A stretch of 64,000 bases of DNA from Tamlana carrageenivorans (GTDB lineage: Bacteria; Bacteroidota; Bacteroidia; Flavobacteriales; Flavobacteriaceae): assembly GCF_002893765.1 (NCBI RefSeq), contig NZ_CP025938.1:372001-436000 (forward strand), given 5' to 3'. Below the pieces are notes generated by a model. It ran no database searches. It was not told where the DNA came from and saw only the letters and a list, made by a program, of their open reading frames with translations. Both the position numbers and the translations under genes were made by a program. Positions 17,077 to 23,997 of the stretch are shown piece by piece (the first letter of the stretch is position 1; each line of letters begins with the position of its first letter).

Positions 17077-17153
17077 AAAAGATAAAAAACATGGCTAATT
17101 ACCAGTAAAATCGTTGACTTTTGATTAGATCAAAAATGTTTAGGACAGGATTG

Positions 17154-17162
17154 ATAAATTTT
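17154..17162. repeat. Target-site duplication, right copy (ATAAATTTT)
   Basis: Exact copy of 15841-15849, directly after the right end GGACAGGATTG of the IS. Confidence 0.8.
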
Positions 17163-17246
17163 TAAAAAATAATTTTATCTCCTAACAATACTCATGTTTT
17201 TTGGCGATTTAATAATTTAATTTCGCGCCCTAAAAATTTATCTTTA

Positions 17247-17831
17247 ATGGAAAATAATAAAACACAATTAATCGACGCTACTGCAAACCCTGCTCCATTG
17301 GGATTGTTAGCATTTGGCATGACTACAGTATTATTAAATTTACATAATATTGGTCTGTTTAAAATAGATGCCATAATATTAGGTATGGGTATTTTTTATG
17401 GTGGTTTAGCCCAAGTGATTGCGGGGATTATGGAATGGAAAAAAGGAAATACTTTCGCGACTACCGCCTTTACGTCTTACGGTTTTTTCTGGCTAAGTTT
17501 TGCTGCTTTAGTGCTTTTACCTAAAACGGGACTAACAACAGCTCCAGAAAATGCCTCGTTAGTATCTTATTTAGTCATGTGGGGGATTTTCACAGGAGCT
17601 TTATTTGTAGGGACTTTAAAAATAAGTAAAGCGCTACAGTTTGTATTTGCCTCTTTAACCATTTTATTCTTTTTACTAGCTTTAGGCGATTATACGCATA
17701 ACGACACTATTGGTTTTATTGCCGGTTCTGTTGGTATCATCTGTGGATTTTCGGCAATTTATACTGGCATGGCGCAAGTTATAAATGAATTATATAAAAA
17801 AGTGATACTACCTATTGGGCCTATCGGTTAG
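17247..17831 (+). CDS. satP: Acetate uptake transporter (GPR1/FUN34/YaaH family)
   Basis: The 194-aa protein carries the family signature NPAPLGLLAFGMTTVLL at residues 11-27. It has six predicted membrane helices, including FYGGLAQVIAGIMEWKKGN and the final IAGSVGIICGFSAIYTGMAQ. Family members form hexameric inner-membrane channels for acetate and succinate. The IS4 element ends only 93 bp upstream, so the insertion may have replaced or moved part of its control region. A strong hairpin terminator follows the gene. Confidence 0.92.
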   Translation: MENNKTQLIDATANPAPLGLLAFGMTTVLLNLHNIGLFKIDAIILGMGIFYGGLAQVIAGIMEWKKGNTFATTAFTSYGFFWLSFAALVLLPKTGLTTAPENASLVSYLVMWGIFTGALFVGTLKISKALQFVFASLTILFFLLALGDYTHNDTIGFIAGSVGIICGFSAIYTGMAQVINELYKKVILPIGPIG

Positions 17832-17856
17832 AAAACAAGTATTATTTTAGCTTTAC

Positions 17857-17896
17857 AAAAACCATTTTTTAATCCTTTTTAAAAAATGGTTTTTTT
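17857..17896 (+). terminator. Rho-independent terminator after the acetate transporter gene
   Basis: AAAACCATTTTTT (17857-17869) pairs with AAAAAATGGTTTT (17881-17893) and continues into T residues. Confidence 0.8.
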
Positions 17897-17916
17897 ATGA
17901 TAAACCCTTGCCTTTA

Positions 17917-18882
17917 ATGAAAATTGATCGTTTTGTATTGGCTATAATAACTACAATTATAGCCGCTTATTTTTTTCCACAATTAGGAAGTTCTTCAAGC
18001 CCTGTGCCCTTGGACACCATAGGAACTATTGGTGTTTCTCTAATTTTCTTTTTTTACGGATTGAAATTAAGTCCGGATAAAATTAAATCTGGTTTAAAAA
18101 ATTGGAAGCTTCACCTGGTAGTACAAGCTTCTACATTTTTACTATTTCCCTTAATTATTCTCGCGGCAAAACCATTTATTTATTCTGATGAAGCAGAAAG
18201 CTTATGGCTCTCGTTTCTTTTTCTAGGGGCTTTACCCTCTACGGTATCATCGTCGGTCGTTATGGTTTCTATTGCTAAAGGCAATGTGCCAGCAGCTATT
18301 TTTAACGCCAGTATTTCGGGACTTATAGGTATTATGATTACACCGCTATGGATGGAGCTTTTTATTCCTCCAAGTACGGCAGATTTCGATTTAACAGAAA
18401 TTTACACCAAATTAATTATCACCATCATTGCCCCTGTTTTTTTGGGCATCCTTTTACAGCGTTTTGGAAGACATTTTGCAGCAAAATACAAGAACCAATT
18501 AACCTCCTTCGATAAGCTTGTTATACTTTTAATTATTTATAAGAGCTTTGTACACTCTTTTGAAGACCACATTTTTAGCAGTATGAGCTTCATTGATTTG
18601 TTAATTATGGCTGGGCTGCTTATTTTACTTTTTTATGCCGTATATTTCTTTATTGGATTAATATCTAAAGTTTTAAAATTTAATAGAGAAGATCAAATTA
18701 CAGCACAGTTTTGCGGCACAAAAAAATCGCTAGTTCATGGTACTGTTTTCGCAGAGATATTATTCCCAGCAACTTTTCCCGTAGGCTTGATTTTATTACC
18801 ACTGATGCTTTTCCATGCTTTGCAGATTTTTATTATAAGTGTTGTGGCTTCGCGGTTGGGGAGGGGTTATGAGGAGTTATGA
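17917..18882 (+). CDS. SBF-like (bile acid:sodium symporter family) transporter, YfeH type
   Basis: The 321-aa protein from ATG 17917 (MKIDRFVLAI) has nine to ten membrane helices. It resembles the SBF_like/YfeH branch: FFFYGLKLSPDKIKSGLKNWKLH, then FLGALPSTVSSSVVMVSIAKGNVPAAIFNASISGL, and a late AQFCGTKKSLVHGTVFAEILF. These are inner-membrane transporters of organic anions; the substrate is unknown. A TTG at 17908 is in frame but close to the terminator. The C-terminus GRGYEEL and the stop lie inside the array of GAGGAGTT words that fills the gap to lipB, so the last codons may have been created by repeat spread. Confidence 0.85.
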   Translation: MKIDRFVLAIITTIIAAYFFPQLGSSSSPVPLDTIGTIGVSLIFFFYGLKLSPDKIKSGLKNWKLHLVVQASTFLLFPLIILAAKPFIYSDEAESLWLSFLFLGALPSTVSSSVVMVSIAKGNVPAAIFNASISGLIGIMITPLWMELFIPPSTADFDLTEIYTKLIITIIAPVFLGILLQRFGRHFAAKYKNQLTSFDKLVILLIIYKSFVHSFEDHIFSSMSFIDLLIMAGLLILLFYAVYFFIGLISKVLKFNREDQITAQFCGTKKSLVHGTVFAEILFPATFPVGLILLPLMLFHALQIFIISVVASRLGRGYEEL

Positions 18883-18949
18883 GGAGTTGCGAGAAGTTAA
18901 GGAGGTGAGGAGGTGAAGGAGGTGAGAAGTTAAGAAGTTACGTAATTAG
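18861..18949. repeat. Array of degenerate GAGGAGTT / GGAGGTGA words
   Basis: Four decads (GAGGGGTTAT, GAGGAGTTAT, GAGGAGTTGC, GAGAAGTTAA) are followed by octads GGAGGTGA twice, a 9-mer, GAAGTTAA, GAAGTTAC and GTAATTAG. The array spans the stop codon of the SBF-like transporter (18880-18882) and reaches the stop codon of lipB (18946-18948), so it fills the space between the two converging genes. Confidence 0.7.
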
Positions 18950-19650
18950 AGTGTTATTAGCTTGGCCTCGAATAGGGTTTTAAAATGTTTAAGTAGTTTT
19001 TCCTTTACTTCGGCTTCGTCTACTTTAGATATTCCTAACTCTACGTTTAAAGAGGTTACGGCTTTTCCTCTAATTCCACAGGGAATGATATTATCAAAAT
19101 ACCCTAAATCGGCATTAACGTTTAAAGCAAAACCATGCATGGTAACCCAACGACTGGCACGCACACCCATGGCACATATTTTACGTGCAAATGGTGTGCC
19201 TACATCTAGCCACACACCCGTTTCCCCTGGACTACGTTCAGATTTAAGTCCGTAATCGGCCAGCGTTAGAATAATCATTTCCTCTAACAAACGTAGATAC
19301 TTATGGATATCGGTAAAAAAGTTTTCTAAATCTAAAATGGGATAGCCTACAATTTGTCCGGGACCATGATAAGTAATATCGCCACCTCTATTTATTTTAT
19401 AAAAAGCAGCGCCTTTTTCGGTAAGTTGTGCTTCACTTAAAAGTAAGTTAGACATGACGCCGCTCTTTCCTAGAGTGTACACATGAGGATGTTCTACAAA
19501 CAGTAAATAATTGGGCGTAGCTAAGGCGGTATCTTCTCTTCTATTTTTAATTTTTAAATCGACAATCTCCTTAAAAATAGCTTCTTGATAATCCCAAGTT
19601 TCCTTGTAATCTTTAACACCTAATTCTTGAACTTTAACTTCTTTATTCAC
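18946..19650 (-). CDS. lipB: Octanoyl-[acyl-carrier protein]-protein octanoyltransferase
   Basis: LipB transfers octanoyl groups from acyl carrier protein to lipoyl domains, the first step of lipoate synthesis. The 234-aa product has the active-site region NRGGDITYHGPGQIVGYPILDL, the Lys-Cys region ARKICAMGVRASRWVTMHGFALN and the closing IIPCGIRGKAVTSL. The start is taken as GTG 19650 (VNKEVKVQELGVKDYKETWDYQ), the normal LipB opening. A longer frame would start at TTG 19710, but that TTG is part of the -7 box TACCTTTG (19708-19715) and so cannot be within the message. Cytoplasmic. Confidence 0.93.
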   Translation of the reverse strand: MNKEVKVQELGVKDYKETWDYQEAIFKEIVDLKIKNRREDTALATPNYLLFVEHPHVYTLGKSGVMSNLLLSEAQLTEKGAAFYKINRGGDITYHGPGQIVGYPILDLENFFTDIHKYLRLLEEMIILTLADYGLKSERSPGETGVWLDVGTPFARKICAMGVRASRWVTMHGFALNVNADLGYFDNIIPCGIRGKAVTSLNVELGISKVDEAEVKEKLLKHFKTLFEAKLITL

Positions 19651-19707
19651 TAGCTTTTTATGATAAAAGTTTGACGACTCTATGGGATACCCCACCAATA
19701 CGTTGCG

Positions 19708-19715
19708 CAAAGGTA
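19708..19715 (-). promoter_or_regulatory. -7 box (TACCTTTG) that decides the lipB start
   Basis: On the minus strand TACCTTTG fits TAnnTTTG. Its last three bases are the TTG that would open the longer lipB frame. Transcription should begin about 7 bp downstream, leaving the GTG at 19650 as the first usable start. Confidence 0.55.
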
Positions 19716-19860
19716 ATTATTAAAAGCCAATAAATGTAGATTGAAGAATTTGGTGTTTTAAAGTGACTATTTTTAATCACAGCCTGACTGGAATTCTGTA
19801 CAACTTACTTCAAATAATTCTGAAATATGCGTAAAACAAATATCAGACTTTTTTATACCA

Positions 19861-20025
19861 TTAATTTGCGTACTTCGGATTGTTTAAAATAACCAAAGCA
19901 GCAATAACACCAGGTACCCAACCGCACAGCCATAATAAAAATACGATTAATACAGAGCCACAACCTTTGCCCATAACGGCTAATGGCGGACATATAATTG
20001 CCAGTAAAACTCTCCAAAAACTCAT
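19861..20025 (-). CDS. YqaE/Pmp3-family small membrane protein
   Basis: A 54-aa protein is encoded from ATG at 20025 to TAA at 19861. It opens MSFWRVLLAIICPPLAVMGKG and continues through a second hydrophobic segment (SVLIVFLLWLCGWVPGVIAALVIL), ending NNPKYAN. The CPPLAV motif and the WxPGxIxAxxxI second helix are those of the Pmp3/YqaE proteins, two-helix membrane proteins linked to membrane potential and salt or cold stress. A perfect 14-bp palindrome (20070-20083) lies 45 bp before its start and may be an operator. Confidence 0.88.
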   Translation of the reverse strand: MSFWRVLLAIICPPLAVMGKGCGSVLIVFLLWLCGWVPGVIAALVILNNPKYAN

Positions 20026-20069
20026 GTGTTGTTATTCTTTTGATTGACGATTACCTTTATGACGCTTAA

Positions 20070-20083
20070 AACGTTTAAACGTT
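20070..20083. promoter_or_regulatory. Perfect 14-bp palindrome AACGTTTAAACGTT
   Basis: The sequence equals its own reverse complement. It lies 45 bp upstream of the YqaE start and 174 bp upstream of the lysS -7 box. The size and symmetry suit a dimeric regulator site, but no partner copy was seen in the window. Confidence 0.35.
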
Positions 20084-20106
20084 ACATTAAATTTCCTAAA
20101 AAACGA

Positions 20107-20212
20107 CGGCGCTGCGTTAGGGATAGCAGCGGAAATCCTTTTTGTGAGGTACGAATAAAAAGATTGCAGCGTATAGCCCGACCTCCCGATTGGGATCGGG
20201 AGTGTAACGCCC
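20107..20212. ncRNA. Structured intergenic element (multi-stem, about 105 nt)
   Basis: Several stems fit together. GGCG..GTTA at the left pairs with TAACGCC at the right. GGGATA pairs with TATAGCCC. AATCCTTTTT pairs with AAAAAGATT (one bulge). A perfect hairpin CTCCCGAT-TGGG-ATCGGGAG lies at 20182-20201. I recall very similar sequences (AGCGGAAATCC...GATTGCAGCGxATAGCCC) in other flavobacterial intergenic regions. It could be a mobile REP-like repeat or a structured RNA. It sits in the divergent gap between yqaE and lysS. Confidence 0.55.
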
Positions 20213-20256
20213 TTAAAATTCATAAATCATAAAGTGTAAATCGGAAATCAAATGAT

Positions 20257-20264
20257 TATATTTG
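20257..20264 (+). promoter_or_regulatory. -7 box (TATATTTG) for lysS
   Basis: TATATTTG fits TAnnTTTG and ends 32 bp before the lysS ATG at 20297. Confidence 0.55.
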
Positions 20265-20296
20265 TGCCTTAAAAATTTTCACATCATATTTAAAGT

Positions 20297-21988
20297 ATGG
20301 CACAATTATCTGAACAAGAGCTTGTAAGAAGAGAGAAATTAGTAAAACTGCGTGAGTTAGGAATTAATCCTTATCCAGCAGATTTATATCCTGTAAATCA
20401 TACTTCTAGAGAAGTTAAAAACGATTTTGAAGTAGGCAAATCTGTTACCATTGCAGGGCGTTTAATGATGATAAAGGTGCAAGGAAAGGCTAGTTTTGCA
20501 CAGTTACAAGATTCTGAGGGTAAAATACAAGTCTATTTTAACCGTGATGAAATTTGTCCTGGGGAAGACAAAACTAAATACAACGAAGTTTTTAAAAAGC
20601 TTTTAGATTTTGGCGATTTTATAGGTGTTGAAGGTAAATTATTTACTACGAAAGTTGGCGAAAAATCGGTTCGTGTTAAAGATTTCACCTTATTAAGTAA
20701 AGCCTTAAAACCGCTTCCGTTGCCAAAAGAAAAAGACGGAGTTGTATATGATGCTTTTACCGATCCAGAACAACGTTACAGACAACGTTATGCCGATTTA
20801 GTTGTAAACCCACACGTTAAAGACGTATTTATTAAACGTACTAAACTTTTTAATGCGATGCGTGAATTTTTTAATTCTGCTGGTTATTTTGAAGTTGAAA
20901 CACCAGTTTTACAACCTATTCCTGGTGGTGCTGCTGCACGCCCATTTATGACGCATCATAACGCCTTGGATGTACCTTTATACATGCGAATTGCTAACGA
21001 ACTTTATTTAAAAAGATTGATTGTTGGGGGGTTTGAAGGGGTTTACGAGTTTTCTAAAAACTTTAGAAACGAAGGAATGGACCGTACGCATAATCCTGAA
21101 TTTACCGCTATGGAAATTTATGTAGCTTATAAAGACTACAACTGGATGATGAGTTTCTGTGAACGCCTACTTGAATACTGTGCAATAGCCGTTAACGGGA
21201 AGACAAAAGTGAAATTTGGTGAGCATGAAATCGATTTTAAAGCACCATACGCTAGAGTGACTATGGCCGATTCTATTAAACACTTTACAGGGTTTGATAT
21301 TACTGGAAAAACTGAAGAAGAAATAAGGCAAGCTGCCAAAGATCTAGGTGTTGAAGTTGACGAAACCATGGGTAAAGGCAAACTGATTGATGAAATTTTT
21401 GGAGAGAAATGTGAAGGCAATTACATTCAACCGACTTATATTACAGACTATCCAAAAGAAATGAGTCCGTTATGTAAAGAACATAGAGAAAATCCTGAAT
21501 TAACCGAGCGTTTTGAACTTATGGTTTGTGGTAAAGAAATTGCAAATGCATATTCTGAACTTAACGACCCAATAGACCAACGCGAACGTTTTGAACACCA
21601 ATTAAAACTTGCTGAAAAGGGTGATGATGAAGCTACCGAATTTATAGACCACGACTTTTTACGTGCTTTAGAGTACGGTATGCCGCCTACATCGGGTATG
21701 GGAATTGGTATGGATCGACTAATTATGTTTTTAACAAACAACCAATCCATTCAAGAAGTTTTATTCTTCCCACAAATGCGACCAGAGAAAAAAGCGGTTG
21801 CTTTAAGTGATGAAGGCAAAGCTGTTTTAGATCTTTTAAAGAAAGCTGAAAAAATAGCGTTAACAGATTTAAAAACACAGTCTGGTTTATCGAATAAGAA
21901 ATGGGATAAAACCATTAAGGAATTAACAAAAAACAAATTGGCTAAGGTTGAAAATACCAATGACGGCTTGTTTGTGGAACTACTTTAA
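20297..21988 (+). CDS. lysS: Lysine-tRNA ligase, class II
   Basis: The 563-aa enzyme charges tRNA-Lys. It has an N-terminal OB-fold anticodon-binding domain (about residues 55-160, with VTIAGRLMMIKVQGKASFAQLQD). The class II core shows motif 1 (FFNSAGYFEVETPVLQPIPGGAAARPF), motif 2 (FRNEGMDRTHNPEFTAMEIYVAY) and motif 3 (GMGIGMDRLIMFLTN). The C-terminal 65 residues after the class II core form an extra helical, winged-helix-like extension, which makes the protein longer than the 500 or so residues common elsewhere; I believe this is usual in Bacteroidetes. It has its own promoter and a strong terminator. Confidence 0.97.
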   Translation: MAQLSEQELVRREKLVKLRELGINPYPADLYPVNHTSREVKNDFEVGKSVTIAGRLMMIKVQGKASFAQLQDSEGKIQVYFNRDEICPGEDKTKYNEVFKKLLDFGDFIGVEGKLFTTKVGEKSVRVKDFTLLSKALKPLPLPKEKDGVVYDAFTDPEQRYRQRYADLVVNPHVKDVFIKRTKLFNAMREFFNSAGYFEVETPVLQPIPGGAAARPFMTHHNALDVPLYMRIANELYLKRLIVGGFEGVYEFSKNFRNEGMDRTHNPEFTAMEIYVAYKDYNWMMSFCERLLEYCAIAVNGKTKVKFGEHEIDFKAPYARVTMADSIKHFTGFDITGKTEEEIRQAAKDLGVEVDETMGKGKLIDEIFGEKCEGNYIQPTYITDYPKEMSPLCKEHRENPELTERFELMVCGKEIANAYSELNDPIDQRERFEHQLKLAEKGDDEATEFIDHDFLRALEYGMPPTSGMGIGMDRLIMFLTNNQSIQEVLFFPQMRPEKKAVALSDEGKAVLDLLKKAEKIALTDLKTQSGLSNKKWDKTIKELTKNKLAKVENTNDGLFVELL

Positions 21989-22010
21989 GTTCTAAAACAA
22001 CATATAAAAT

Positions 22011-22043
22011 AAAAAAGCCGGGAACCACCCCGGCTTTTTTTTT
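22011..22043 (+). terminator. Rho-independent terminator after lysS
   Basis: AAAAAAGCCGGG (22011-22022) pairs with CCCGGCTTTTTT (22029-22040), followed by further T residues. Confidence 0.9.
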
Positions 22044-22329
22044 AACTAACTAACAACTAAACATAATTCTTAAACCAATATATTGTAAATTAAAAAGTTA
22101 TTTTAGGAGGAACTTTTTAATAGTATTTGTTTCAAACTAATTATACACTACAAAGAGAAGGAATATCTGTGATATGTTTAAGAGTTTTAGAAATATTTAA
22201 CAGCATTGCTAGTTAACTTTATACTTTCCTTAAGATTGCTTAAGTATTTTGTTAATTTTTTTAATAATTATGTAATTAGCTGTGAGTTTTAACAAGCTCC
22301 ACTTACCACACAACTTTACCGTGATGAAC

Positions 22330-23994
22330 TTAATGCCTTCCTATAGATTCTAGCAGAATCATATCAAACTTAGAATTTATAGTAACTATGCCATTTATCA
22401 CTTTTGATGTCTTTCCTGAGTAAAAATCGCGAACCAGGTCACCTTCTAAAAACACCTCTGAAACAGCCATAGTTTTATGTCCTTTATCTAGATTTAAACC
22501 AACTACCACCGCATCACGAACCCCTTCTTTGGCATACTTTCTAGAAAACACATAAGGTGTTTGAGAAATCATATGATGCTTTCCTGCACCTACTGACGGG
22601 TGCTTTGCTCTAAACCGCCCAAGTTTTTGCCAATGCGCTAAAACAGCTTGTGTTTCTGGATTTGATTTGACAGCCTCCCAATTCATAAACGTTCGTAAAT
22701 TGGCATCGCCTACTGCCCCTTCGGCATGTAAAACCCTAGCCGATTCGTCGCCGTAATATATTTGAGCCGCCCCTTGTGATAATAATAGTTTTGTAGCCGT
22801 TTCAAAAGATTTTTCTCGTTTAGGATCGAATGGCTGCCCATCGTCATGTGACGTTAAATAGTTTAATACGCTATAACCTTTTAAATCGTTATGAAGCAAT
22901 GCATCGTATTTTGAAAACATGGTTTCATAATCCAATTGTTGCGCATCCCACTTAAACTCAAAATTGATTAATTGATTGAAAGCCTTATCGAAATAATTTA
23001 CTTTTTTATCGCCAAAATCGAATGCTTTGGTAGCGCTAATTCCGTAGTTATAAACTTCGCCAACTAAATAAAAACCGTTCGCATCTAAAACTTTCTCTGG
23101 GTTATTGGTTTTAAAATCAGCGAAAGCGGCATCCAAAACTTTTCTAAATTCTTTCCACACATAAGCTTCGGTATGTTTTACGGTATCTACACGGTAACCG
23201 TCAATGCCAAATTCGGTAACATAATCGGCCAACCATTTCATGATATAAAAACGGGGCGCTCTGGGGTAACCTGTTTTCTCAAAAAAGGCATCTAATTCGG
23301 CAATTTCTTGCTTGTAACGTCTTTCAGCTTTCCATTTTTCCACCAATGGCAACGGAAGTTCTACATTTTCGTTGCTTTCGGTTCTAATATCGGGTAAGTT
23401 TTCAACCAGCGTACAAGTTACGGTACTTTCGAAATTATGATAATCGCAAGCCGGCCCTGTACGCACCCAATCGTCTGGCCAAACAGAATCATCTTCGGTT
23501 ACTGGCCCTGTATGATTTATTACGGCATCTAAAATAATACGGATGCCGTTTTTATGCGCCACCTCAACAAGATGTTTTAAATCGGCTTTGGTTCCAAAAT
23601 TAGGGTCTAGGTTGGTCCAATCTTTAGTCCAGTAGCCATGATAACCGTAAGTTACCCCAGTCCCTTCATCGGTGCCGCCATGAATTTGTTCTACAATGGG
23701 CGTCATCCAAATGGCATTCACCCCCAGTTTTGTAAAATAGCCCGCTTCAATTTTTTCGATAACACCTTTAATATCGCCACCTTCAAAACCACGTAAAACG
23801 CCGGTTTCTTTATTACGGTTAAAATTAACATCGTTTGTAGTATCAGCATTATTAAACCTATCGGTAAGCATGAAATATATGGTAGCTGCATCCCAATCAA
23901 AAGGCACAGTCTCAGATTCCTTTAACTTTTCTTGTTGATTTTGACATCCTACGAATAGCATTCCTAAAATAAAAAGTGATCCTAGTTTAAACAT
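22330..23994 (-). CDS. GH13 alpha-amylase-family lipoprotein (periplasmic alpha-glucan hydrolase)
   Basis: The 554-aa product has a lipoprotein signal with Cys 17 (LFVGC). The GH13 barrel starts at IYFMLTDRFNNAD and shows the standard regions: DAVINH (region I, about 155-161), GIDGYRVDT with nucleophile Asp 270, VGEVYNYG with acid/base Glu 313, and TSHDDGQ with His-Asp 383-384. It should cleave alpha-1,4 links in malto-oligosaccharides on the periplasmic side of a membrane. It is the last gene of the minus-strand alpha-glucan operon, 3 bp after the other GH13 lipoprotein gene. No clear terminator follows in the 286-bp gap to lysS. Confidence 0.9.
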   Translation of the reverse strand: MFKLGSLFILGMLFVGCQNQQEKLKESETVPFDWDAATIYFMLTDRFNNADTTNDVNFNRNKETGVLRGFEGGDIKGVIEKIEAGYFTKLGVNAIWMTPIVEQIHGGTDEGTGVTYGYHGYWTKDWTNLDPNFGTKADLKHLVEVAHKNGIRIILDAVINHTGPVTEDDSVWPDDWVRTGPACDYHNFESTVTCTLVENLPDIRTESNENVELPLPLVEKWKAERRYKQEIAELDAFFEKTGYPRAPRFYIMKWLADYVTEFGIDGYRVDTVKHTEAYVWKEFRKVLDAAFADFKTNNPEKVLDANGFYLVGEVYNYGISATKAFDFGDKKVNYFDKAFNQLINFEFKWDAQQLDYETMFSKYDALLHNDLKGYSVLNYLTSHDDGQPFDPKREKSFETATKLLLSQGAAQIYYGDESARVLHAEGAVGDANLRTFMNWEAVKSNPETQAVLAHWQKLGRFRAKHPSVGAGKHHMISQTPYVFSRKYAKEGVRDAVVVGLNLDKGHKTMAVSEVFLEGDLVRDFYSGKTSKVINGIVTINSKFDMILLESIGRH

Positions 23995-23997
23995 TTC

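Larger units (their letters stand above)
15850..17153 (+). mobile_element. IS4-type insertion sequence with 9-bp target duplication
   Basis: The element is 1304 bp. The left end CAATAGCGTCCAAAACGCTT pairs imperfectly with the right end (reverse complement CAATCCTGTCCTAAACATTT), sharing CAAT, GTCC and AAAC blocks. Exact 9-bp copies of ATAAATTTT flank it, so insertion was a single clean event with little drift since. The single transposase frame is broken by one stop codon. Confidence 0.85.

Noticed and set aside
18962..19255. Open frame opposite lipB (97 aa) and similar antisense frames in lysS, GH13 and alaS
   Set aside because: They lie inside well-supported genes on the other strand and show no protein family features.
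20044..20232. A 62-aa plus-strand open frame over the structured element
   Set aside because: It follows the stems and palindrome, has no recognisable protein features and overlaps the yqaE control region.
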